Part shown: positions 49,137-61,100 of the stretch, piece by piece
Position numbering within the stretch: the first letter of the stretch is position 1
Layout: the number at the start of each line of letters is the position of its first letter
Origin: Apostichopus japonicus
Lineage: Eukaryota > Echinodermata > Holothuroidea > Aspidochirotida > Stichopodidae
Direction: 5' to 3'
Length of the DNA stretch: 64,000 bases
Assembly: GCF_037975245.1 (NCBI RefSeq)
Contig: NC_092579.1
Span: 20,530,666-20,594,665, forward strand
Made by a program: the position numbers and the translations under genes
The notes under the pieces: model-generated
The model's database searches: none
Told to the model about the DNA's origin: nothing
The model's input: the letters and a program-made list of their open reading frames with translations, nothing else

Positions 49137-49145
49137 ATGAAGCAG
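49137..49145 (+). CDS. DNMT3: DNMT3 candidate first coding exon (9 nt)
   Basis: GCTATGAAGCAG then donor GTAAAT: three codons (MKQ), phase 0, just downstream of the CCAAT/CRE cluster. It is favoured because it joins in frame to the first micro-exon and then to 53804. No transcript evidence. Confidence 0.45.
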
Positions 49146-52100
49146 GTAAATCGTGCTTCAGTACGTTGCGTTTATGTACACTACGTGAAAACGCCGGGTA
49201 AACATACTGCAGTGTCTTAACTTTTCTCGTGGTGCTTCGCTAATTTCTTTTATATGATCCTTTAAAAGTTTTCACAAGAAAGCTGCATGTTCGGGCACTC
49301 AATTCTTTCACGAATGACAGTACAAATGTATTTGATTTGCACATGATCACGCAGAAAATTTCTTAAGCCTGACAGTCTAACAGTGACATAGGCTAGACTA
49401 GGGTTAGTAGTCCTAACGTTTATTATTAGTCAGAACTTTTGTTGCTTAATCCAAAGGCCTAACGTAATGTAGGCCTGTGGTATGTCTAAAAATAGGCTAG
49501 CCTAGGCAAAGTCTCGTTTACAATAGGACCGGCATACTTTCTAGGCTAGCTGGAGGCTAAACTTAGGCTACTATAGTACTGCAAATATATACTAGTGACC
49601 CGAACATTAGTGTTGCAGGCTCGAACCACGCATGGTGTTGCAGTAAGTACCATATTATTCACTAAGTTAGGCATAAGTGTTAAAATTTTATAAAATTAAT
49701 CAAACAGGTTTTGTCAACTATTTCCCGCCTAAAGTTTAGAGGTAATACTAATACAGTAACTCAAATCCATTCACTGTCAATGACTCAACAATTAAGTGCT
49801 GTGACGTTTTACATCTCAGCCAACTTTAATGGTGTTTATTTTAGCCTTCAATAGCCTAAGTTAGTCCTAAGAAATATGCAATTTCACAGGCACTCTCAAT
49901 GTGAAACAAACAGGCACCCAACGTGTGCAACACTACTACTAAAGCTAGCATATGTATACAATCAAGCTTGCACTGGAGTAACCTCAAAAACAGACTTGGC
50001 AGTCAATACTTCAGTAAATCGGTTCACAGGGGTTATGTCAGATTAACTCGTGCATGCAGCATATCATTGTATTTCTGTACAGTAATGTCAGATCTCTTCT
50101 ATTGATTCGTTACCACTAAAATGATCTATCACATTCTAACTTTGGACTAAACTAATGGGGTGGGGTGAAGTCAAGTTGTCTACCAAGCTAGTGAGAATGT
50201 TTATAAATTTGAGTGAAGCCTAGAGAAGCTCGTAAATTCCCTCATAGCTAAGTGTAGACATTTTGGTTCTATGCATCCAACGTTGTTGGCTATCAAATAT
50301 TCACTACACAGCCACTTCGGATTAAGCTTTTGTAAATGTGACAAACTAATAATGTATCATTTAAACTTAACATAATTAAACAAAGCTAAAAGAATATTAT
50401 TCAACAGGAATTATCGTTTGGCGTAATAAATAAAGCAAGCCTTCTTCTGGCCTGCATTCACTCCGGCTAAATGAGCAAAGCCTAAAGTAATATAATACAG
50501 GCAGTTATATGATGTAATGGGGATTCCCCGAGTTATATACACGTGGCACATGTTGCAATCGAAAGGAGGAGAAAATCGACATACTTTTGGCTATTTTCTG
50601 TCTCAAAATTCAATCGTTTGACATTGTAATCTTGCTGCGAATCATTATAAGAGAGTAGCGATTTCTTATAGCTCTCAATCAAAGATCTTTATGGAATACA
50701 GATTTAAAACTTCGAAAACGTATTCATTCAAACTTCTTGGTAGTACCAGTTTAACAAAATTACCATTGAAGGATGACTAACTAAAGCTACTCGTCTTTAC
50801 TGTTATTAATCATTAATAAGTTTCTCTCTTCTGTCCTTCATCTCGTCTAGGATCAAACTAGCTTTAGTCGGTTTTGTAAAAAAATTCTCACCAATTCTCT
50901 CCACCTGGTTGATGTTTGTTTGTTTGTAGAAGGTCACACATTCAGCAGTGCCTTTGTCCCAGAAAAAGGTCAGTTTTCTTCATCACTCAATTATCTTTAC
51001 TTTTCATAAGTTTTCGATGTTTGATTGTTAAAATTATATTCGAATAAAATGTATTTGAAGTGATCAGTTGTAACCATATTTTTAAAGTTATCGTTTGGCA
51101 CATTAAATCAATCAAAAGTCTTGTTTTTGGCCTGTATTCCCTACTGCTAAATGAGCAAAACCTAAAGTAAGTTATATGATGTAATGGGGATTCCCCGAGT
51201 TATATACACGTGGCACATGTTGCAATCGAAAGGAGGAGAAAATCGTCATACTTTTTGGCTATTTTCTGTCTCCGAAATTGATCGTTTGTTATGGAAATCT
51301 TGCTGCGAATCATAATAAGAGAGTGGGGATTTCTTATAGCTCTCAATCAAAGATCTTTTCGGCATACAGGTTAACCAAACAAGGGCAGATTTAAAACTTC
51401 GAAAACGTATTCATTCAAACTTCTTGGTAGAACCAGTTTAACGAAATTGCTATTGAAGGATGAGTAATTAAAGATACTCGTCTTTACTGATATTGATCAT
51501 TAATAAGTTTCTCTCTTCTGTCCTCCATCTCGCCTAGGATCAAAACAGCTTTAGTTCTCTTCCAGTTACACGGTTTTGTAAACAAATTCTCACCAATTCT
51601 CTCCATTTGGTTGTTGTTTGTAGAAGGTCACACACACATTCAGCAGTGCCTATGCCCAAGAAAAAGGTCTGTTTTCTTCATCACTCAATTATCTTTAATT
51701 TTCATAAGCTTTCGATGGTTAATTGTTAAATCTATTTTCAAATAAAATGTATTTGATGTGATCAATATAAACATATTTTTAAGTTATCGTTTGGCACATT
51801 AAATCAATCAAAAAGTCTTGTTTTTCGGCCTGCATTCCCAACTACTAAATGAGCAAAGCCTAAAGTAATATCATACATGCAGTTATATGATGTAATGGGG
51901 ATTCCCCGAGTTATATACACGTGGCACATGTTGCAATCGAAAGGAGGAGAAAATCGTCATACTTTTTGGCTATTTTCTGTCTCAGAATTCAATCGTTTGA
52001 CATTGTAATCTTGCTGCGAATCATTATAAGAGAGTGGCGATTTCTTATAGCTCTCAATCAAAGGTCTTTATGGAATACAGGTTACCCAAACAAGGGCAGA

Positions 52101-55100
52101 TTTAAAACTTTGAAAACGTATTCATTCAAACTTCTTGGTGGTACCAGTTTAACGAAATTGCCATTGAAGGATGAGAATTAAAGCTACTCGTCTTTATTGG
52201 TATTAACCATTTATAAGTTTTTCTCTTCTGTCCTCCCATCTTGACTAGGATCAAAACTGCTTCAGTTCTTTAGTCCTCTTCCAGTTACACGGTCTTGTAA
52301 ACAAATTCTCACCAATTCTCTCCACCTGGTTGTTGTTTGTTTGTAGAAGGTCACACACATTCAACGATGCCTTTGCCCCAGAAAAAGGTCTGTTTTCTTC
52401 ATCACTCAATTATCTTTAATTTTCATAAGTTTTTGATGTTTGATTGTTAAAATTATATTCGAATAAAATGTATTTGATGCGATCAGTTGTGAACATATTA
52501 ATTTACTTGAATTCTTATCATTGCATGCCATTTGTTTGAAACTTATAACTCAACCTTACAAACCCCATCTTTATGTCCTTGTTTCAAAATAATCATACAA
52601 TTCATATGTACTGTATATACTGGGGTAGAATGAAGTTCCCCAATTCTATTCTGCTGAGGAATTCAAACTTTGTCATTTAATTTCACTTATTCTTTTGCTT
52701 GATATTCATTAGTGTTGAGATTATAAGACCTTCAAGAGTGATGAAAGGGGGGGGGGGGGTGGTGGGGGTGGTGGGGGAGGGGTGTTAAGGTTACCTGATA
52801 CATTAGTCCTACACTTTCTTAGTCCTCCCTCCTCCACTTTCTATTCTGATCTGCATATACTGCATTTATGGACATTTCATTGCCAAGATGATGTTTACTT
52901 TCCTCTGGCTATAGACTTTATGTGTTTACTCTGTTACTATGGTTGCTACCCAAGTAAATAGAAGACAACAGAACAGAGAGGGAGAATCTAAATCATCTGC
53001 TTTACAGATAAGATCAAAAGTCATAGATAAATAAGATTTCCTATTAATCATGCCAGTGGTGACTCCCTGTAGGAGTTTTAATAGGAGAGGGTATGAACCC
53101 TGTGCTGGTTAAGACTGACACCAATGTAGAGTGGTCTGGTGGGGACCTCCCTTAGGAAAAAGTTTAGGTAAAATTAGATCCAAGTAGGTTTATACACACA
53201 AGGTTGCACTATTACACAGATGTAATTTCAATGTGGGTTGAAAAAGGGGGTGGGGTGGGAGGTGTCCCTCCCCCTCCCAACTTGATCTGTGTCTGTATGC
53301 AATCTTATCCAATCCTTCAGAAAGTGGACTCTTGCACTTCATCTGAACAAGTTGAGAGACATTTAAACCAATTGAATGAAATTTGTTTTTACACACACAC
53401 AGATTTTTTTTGTGTCCAATGTCCAGCAATTAATTGTGAAGTGGTTTCACCATTCAAAAGCTTTTTGAGAGCTATTTACTGCATGGATAATGGGAAAGTT
53501 CAAAAACAAAGTGAAGAGAAAAAAATTATACTCTAAAATGGATATGATTCCAGGTAGAAAATTCTGTAACCCTAGAAATGGTTATGTGCTTCAAAATAAA
53601 TTGTAATCCTAAAATGGTTACATGTGGTCCATACTATCATGTGGGCCGACGGTTTTTGTAACCCTTTTGAAACGCTATCAGTGAAACACTTGTTTGAGTT
53701 GGAACATTAGTGACCTTTTCTTTTTACTCGCTAGTACATTATGGAGAAAAACTGTCTAACCCTTCAGCTTCGTTGACAGCTTCAAAAATTGTTCTTCCTT
53801 CAGCGACTACGGGAGATTTACCTCACCTGGAATCTTGCAAAGCGGAGAAAATATGATCCCATGATCAGTCTCAAGTATGGACCCGTGTTCCTGAAAAAGC
53901 TTCAGGTTAGTCACAAAATACTGAGAGTCAATAAATCTTTTTGCTAAAATGTGCATCCATCCCCTTGACTTCTCCACCTGCCCCCCATACACCCCTCATG
54001 CTGACCAGGTTAATACAGCATACTAAGGTATTGTGTTTATATTACAAGTACTCGAGACGGTAAAAGCACAAAGTTCAGTAGTAAGTGAAGTAAATGTAGT
54101 GTATTCTGCAATGGCTGAAATGCTTTTGACCCAACTGCTTTAATTTCATTATGAGCATATCAGTGCAGTGCAGTTTCACAAGCCATGATAGGTCACAACT
54201 TCTTGAAAAAGCATCAGCAAAGTAGAGGTGACCAGTGGTAGCTAAACCAGAATGAATGACTAATTGTATGTCACTTGTTTCAATACACAACATTAGCAGA
54301 TCCTCTCATTGTACCCCTCCCCGACCGTATACCCGACCCTTATTTTTCTAAAAATGCATATCTCTAGTTAACTTGGTCTTGAACTAGCTTCTTCCCCTTA
54401 ATGACCTCCCATGAACCCCTTGTTGACATTTAACTCAGATGTATAGATCCACTTTAGTCAGTACAAGTACCTTATTGAAGTTGTTCAAGATCATATGTTA
54501 TTAAAGTGAGTTTAACAATGGGGTCAAAGTCTGAAATCTTGTAAACACAGTTAAAAAAAATTTAAAGCTTGGATAAACTTCAAACTTATAATATATATAT
54601 ATGTACTATAAACATATATATGTATGTATATGTATACATATATATATATATATATTTTATGTATAAATATACATGTATACCATCCTACTTAGCGATTACG
54701 AGGACCCAATTAATATAAATGGAGGTCGTCAAAGGTCTGGAAATCTGAAAGTGTTGTCATCCAGATAAGTCAGAATTTAAAGACTGATTTAACCTCAGAC
54801 TCCATTGGTATATAGATCCAAATTATGGTGAGTGCATTATTCCTGCATGTTTCTACTAGTACTGCATATGAACCATCCATATTTTATTCTTGTGTATTCT
54901 AATTATGTCATATTGTGTCAAATGATAATGGAGGCAGAAATGTGTCATTGCAGTACTTGATCAATTGTGTCTAATTTCAAAAGCCCCCTGCAAAATGGTA
55001 CTATTATGCTTTTTTCATATCTTACTATTACAAAGATTTTAATGATTGGACACAGGGGTAAAGCTAGACTTTTATTTCTGGTTGGAAGGACCCAACAGTG

Positions 55101-58100
55101 CATAAGGCGCCGCAGGAGTGCCAGGTGCTCCCACCGAGGGTGTGGGTTTCAGGGGTTCCTCCTTAGGGTGATGGTGGGGTCCAGGGGCATTGCCCATTGG
55201 GGACCAGGGGGGAAAGCTCTGGGGTATTAACAAAATTGAGAGCATTATAATGAAGCTGTTAATTATCTTCAAATGGCATTGGATGCACACTAAGCAGACC
55301 ACAAAAGTCACCATTTGACCATTTTCTGCTTCCTTGCTGAAGGAATCTATACGATGGTGATTGGGTGTGTGCATGTGAATGTGACGTCTTGGCTTGTAAA
55401 CAAGATATCTCACAAACTTAAAGTTGCCTGAACTTGAAACTTGGTATGTAGGTAGCACTTGGTAAGTTGATGATCACTATTGTTTTTCATGGAGGTCAAG
55501 AGAGGTCAAGGTCTGAAAACCTTGTAAACACGATATCCCAAGAAGTAGAAGGTGCTTGAACTTGGTATGTTGGTAGCCCTTGGTGAGAAAATGATCCCAA
55601 TTGTTGTTCATTCAGGTCAAAGGTCAAGAGAGGTCAAGGTCTGTAAAACTTGTAAACACAATATCTCAAGAAGAAAGTGTTGCTTGAACTTCAAACTTAT
55701 TATTTAGGTAGCCCTTAGTGAATAGATGTTCTCTATTCTTTTTCATGGAGGTCAAAGGTCATTCTAGGTCATAGGCTGGAAAAATTGTAAACACGATATC
55801 TCAAGAAGTAGAAGGTGCTTGAACTTTAAACATTGTATGTTGGTAGCACTTGGTAAGCACATGACCCCTATTGTTTTTCATGGAGGTCAATGGTCATTTG
55901 AGGTCAAGAGGTCAAGGTTTGAAAACATTGTAAACACGATATCTCAAGAAGTAAAAGCTGCTTGAACTTGAAACTTGGTATGTTGGTAGCCCTTGGTAAG
56001 CAGATGACCCCTATTGTTTTTCATGTCAAAGATGTCAAAGTCTGAGAAATTTGAAAATGCGATAACTTCAGAAGTTGCTTGAACTTCAAACTTGGTATAT
56101 ATACATAGCCCTTGCTAAATACATATCTACAGTTTCCCTTGAGGTCAAAGGTCAATTACAGGTTACAGTCAGAATAAGTCTGATTATGCAGAAGTGAAGT
56201 TTTTTTTAACTTCAACCCTCTTTGCATAGGTAGTATTTAATCAATTCCATCTCTGCTCAGTATTTCAGATTGTTGGATTTCTTGTTTCTAAAGTTTCTTC
56301 TCATAATCCCAAGACTTCACTAAGTCATTTGACTTTCTGGCCTTAATATATAATAGCCTCACTTGGACTTAAGGCAGGTGGATTAATGATGCAGGGGGCT
56401 TGCGGGTGGGGAGGATGGATGATGGTAGGGGTTGCAGTGGGCTTTGGAACAATAATTCCACTCAAACTGTCCAACAGGAAGTAATAATACAACTCACTAT
56501 GTCAAAGGGTTTGTACAAAGCACACCAAAAATATAGCATTTTTTAACGACAGAAGTAATGTTTTACTTCATTTTACATCGCAAAATTTATCCGTTTTAAT
56601 AAAATTCCCTCCTAAGTTCTCTCGTCTTCTTGCCTTCCCTTTCTTCATTATTTTGTTTCTTCTCGATCCACCCTTGGGGGGGCCTGTGATAAATTTGGGG
56701 GGGCACATGTCTCCCTGCCCCCCCCATATCTATCTCCTGATTGGACAATAGGGATACATTTGTTGTATGCTAGACAAACATCTATTTTAACAGTACAATA
56801 TATATTTAACAGTATATATTCCAGACCTTTCTTTTTTTCAAATATTGTGATATCGCAAAACCCAGCATTTCTAATCTTATCTGGCAAAATATCGGTTTCT
56901 GGTGACGATACGTTTATTTAGAATGTATACCGACTGGCCATATAAGATAATCTATACACAACACTTGCCTTTAGGAAGTGCACTTTGTTAAACTTGTTTT
57001 ATTGCAAACTTCTAGAACCAGCTCTGCCAAGAAACATGTTTTTTTTTTGGGGGGGGGGCGGGCTCTTTATGTAGAAAACTATAAGCAAACATTACTTGTA
57101 TTATCATAGAATATTTTTCATGGCATATTCTTTTTGTACTCTTCATCCTTTAGAGGTCAGCTGGTGGTCTTCCTTCAGGTACAACAAGCAATGAAGCTTC
57201 CAGATGTGTGTCGGAGACTTCTCCAGCCACTGTCCAGCCCAGTTCCTCTTCATCGGACCAGATACCCAAACCCGTCGTTTCGGACACAGAAATCCTCACC
57301 CCTACCATCAAGCTGCCAGAGGAAATTTTTTCAACTGATTCGGGTTTCCCAAACTTTGAGGATCAGCAAATACGGGAAGAGGAGAACAACGCACTCGGCC
57401 GATCAAGGAGCAAAAGAAATCTTAAGGATGAAGGAAAGAGAGGAAGATCTGAAGAAGATCCAGAATCTAGCGAGGTCAACTCAGACATCGAGAGTGGGAG
57501 GAGGAGCAACCAACTGTTTGAAACTCAGTTCTTGAAGAACATCACTACAAACCGCCGAAAGAGACGGGCGCCACAGAAAATCTTCAAGGGCGGTAACGTC
57601 CCCATGAAAGAAGGCTACATCAAACTCATCGATTGTAACGCCGAGAAGTTATCGGAATTAAGTCTCCTGGATGAGAGTCAAGTTGGGGGAACCCCAACTA
57701 CGCAGGAGGATGGAGAGGCCTCGTCCCTGAGTGTGGAGCAGGCAGATAATACTAGAGAAGTCGGAGGTGGGACCGTGATGGAGGGTGGATCGACAGATGG
57801 GAGTTTGATTTTTTATTCCACCAGTGATGATGAGATGCCCAGTATGGTACCTGCTAGGAGAACCAGCATCTCCATCCCGAAACGCAAGACAGCTCGCAAG
57901 AAAGTCAACGGCAAACCGACCAAGCTGTTGTCGTCGTTACAGAGGGGAGAGAGACAGGAGAAAGATGGAGATAGCAAGTCAAGCTCAGAGGAGAATTGGA
58001 GTGACCTGAAGGAATTGGTCTTGACCAATCAGAGTCCCTCCCTGAAAGTGGTGTGCAACCAGCTGAAATCTCCTGAATTAGAGGGAGATGGACCTGCTTC

Positions 58101-61100
58101 TGCTGGTCAGAAGGACAGGAGGGAAGAAACGTCCGAGAAGGACAAGAGAGGCAGGAAGAGAGATGGGTCAGAGGGGAAGTTTGGGGAGATCAACTCAACA
58201 GATGGGGGCAAGAATACAGAAGATGGAATTAACCAGACAAGTAGTAAAGATTCCAATGAGATTCAAACTGGAGATGGCCTGCAGCAAATGGCTAAGGCAT
58301 CTGTAGCAAAAAGTCTAGTATATGTAGAAAAGAAAAGAAAGTTTGGAGAAGTTAGTTTCACAGAAGTAAAGGTCACAGAAGGAGAAGTGAGTCTGAAAAC
58401 TGATGAACCACAAATGACTGCAGAAGACAAGCAGGAGAAGGTGAGTATGTAAAACTAAAAAACATGATTCCTCAGGAAAAACTGACTCAAGTTTGTAATA
58501 TCAGCAGCTGATACTTGCTGACTAATATGTTCACAGTTAATAAAGCCAGGCACCTTTAAATCTTGCTTGAACCAAATATTAATCAACTTCTTTTTCATAT
58601 GATAATTTTTGTATAATTTCTTTTATTGACCTACCTAATTTTTTTAAATTTGTCTTGCATATATAACTGAAGCTCCTTCATGTGAGTCATAGCATTGTGT
58701 TTATCCATTATGATAGCCGGTACAATTCTCTTTCACTCACTGAATTTTTAATAAAAATCCAGAAATGGTATGACATCTTCAAACATAATTTGCAATGTTT
58801 TGTGGGAACACTTCTCTTCCCCCCTCGCTCTCTTTTCTCCCACCCCCCAACTGTGATTAGCAATTGTAAGTACCCTTTGCAATGACATTCCCCTCACCTG
58901 GACTTGTATGCAAAGCTGGCTAGGTATACGTGTATCAAGTTATATGACACTACTCTTGATTGCTTTCAATTGGAAAGTAACAGACTTTAATAGTCAGGAT
59001 TGGGACACTAGAAACAAAACTATTTTGTATGGATTCATACAGTATTTATTTGCACATCACAAGATCACTCTTCTTCATAAACACAACTGTGGAGCATTAC
59101 TTTTCCTTTCTGTTTTCTCTTTATTATTTAGAAATCCAGGAATGTTCTATGGGAGGGAACCCTGAGACAAACACCAAAGAAGGTTGAGCCTTACCAAGTG
59201 ACTCCACCATCAGCTAGGAGCAAGAAGAAGAAACCTCCAGAGAAGGTAATAATTTGTGACACTAGATGTTTTATCTATAAGTGATTTGCTCTGGAATCTT
59301 GCAGACCCCACTCCCTCCCCCTCCCCTTCCCCAACTGATAAAATTCTTGGGGTGCTCTCAATGTTTAGTTTTTTTTTTTTTATCTTACTTACCTGTTTTG
59401 TTCGATATATTTTGGATTTGGTGAGGGAAGGCTGAAAAATGTTTAGCACACAATGAATTTGCAAGGTGACATTCATCCTGAGAGGTAAACATGTTTTGGA
59501 ATGTGTGTTTAAGACCTCTTGGAATTTGTAAAATAATTAATTAATATGAACAATTAAGTCTCAACCAAGGGACCAAGTAATATCCTTGATTGAGCCATAA
59601 AGAGCACTCCATACACTAAAAATGATTTCTATCTTGTAAGCTGGCTGAAAGGTCTACAAACAATTTTGCACTAAGAATTTTACTTTAAAATATCTTTTAA
59701 TCGAGAATAAAATTTGAAAAATGATTTATAAGTTACATTAAATATATTTCTATTTCTATGTAAATATCAGAGCATGCCTTCAGCTAAACCAGATGGATCC
59801 AATATGACCCCAGCCAGCAGAGTTATCAAGCCTTACAGGAACGTTGCCACGGTGAGTATCCAAACTTTACTATCAGATGAAAAAGTACAAAAACTAACCT
59901 GGTGGATTATGGAAGTGTAAAATATGATTATATTGTTTCTTTTGCTCAAAACTTTTGATGTTTTTGTTCTCATTTTCGAAGTGTGGCGCAAGGTTAGCTA
60001 ATCAGGTGAACTAACTTGCAATTCCAAAGCTATTTAACCCATAGTATGTATTTGAATATTTTGAGAGCAGCTACCGGGACAAATATTGTAATAATTCTGT
60101 TTTCGTATTTTAGTTTGAAATCTCCCGTAGACATCCTATCGTCATTTTTGCTAGCTTGTAACTCGATCTGTGTTTTGTTTGTAGCCATCACCTCTAGCCA
60201 CGACACCAAATGCAAACCAACAGCCATCGACATCCAAATCTGCACAGAAACTTACTGTTAAGGTGAGTCCGAAAATACTGTGACATCTTCAAAATAAGAA
60301 GCTATTACAATATAAACTTCATCTCACCCCAGCCTCTCCTCTTCTCCACCCAAGTCCTGACCCACCCCCTCTCCTCCCTCCACCCCCTTCAAAGTCCTTG
60401 ATTTCCTTGGTTCTGATACAACAACACAAATTTTGCTTCTGCTGTTTTCCAAATTTCATTGCATATTTTTCCCTCAAATTTGTCTAAATTTTCAAGTCAG
60501 TTTTCAATTGTTTACTTACTTTCAAAACCATTTTTTTTTTAAAATTATTGGGACATTAGTCTTATCCATGTACTCACCCTTACGTGACAAGTTACAATAT
60601 TTGACTCTTAATAAAGTATGCATGTACTGTACTAAGAGTTCTTTTCTCATATGTGCAGCCAAAGTTTGCCCTTGGTCAGCTTGTCTGGGGCCACATGAAA
60701 GGCTTTCCTTGGTGGCCTGGTAAAGTGGTCCACCATCATGCCATGAAACGGAGAGAGCCACCAGCAGAAGGGCTTGTCATCATACAGTGGTTTGGTGATA
60801 TGAAATTCTCTCAGGTAAACTTTAGCTGGCCTAGAAAGGTTTACCTTTCTCTCACTTTACCTTTCATCTTTCTCTATTTCTTTCTTCCTTTTTAGGTTTT
60901 AGTTTACCTTGTTTTCTTCTTTTCCTTTTGCATTGTGTTATAATATATATTTATAAAAAAATTACAACCCTCATAACAATGCATAAGGGATATCACAATG
61001 AATTGACATTGACACAATCCAATCTACTTATTCATGTCAACTATCAAAAACGGGAAGTAATATGAAATATATTTAAACAATCAATGAGGAATGATCAGCC

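Larger units (their letters stand above)
50412..52500 (+). repeat. tandem triplication of a roughly 690-bp unit
   Basis: Units about 50412-51089, 51090-51783 and 51784-52500, periods 678 and 694 bp. Shared blocks include TTATCGTTTGGC, ATGATGTAATGGGGATTCCC, TATACACGTGGCACATGTTG and TCACCAATTCTCTCCA. Each unit contains one micro-exon near its 3' end. Units differ by scattered substitutions and small indels, so the duplications are not brand new. Confidence 0.95.

Noticed and set aside
51921-52181. 86-codon gene in the triplicated region
   Set aside because: The frame is not kept in the other two units of the triplication, so it is chance.
57208-58452. Start of a stand-alone 414-codon gene
   Set aside because: The frame begins at GTG, is open upstream to an acceptor at 57153, and ends beyond a consensus donor; it is an internal DNMT3 exon.
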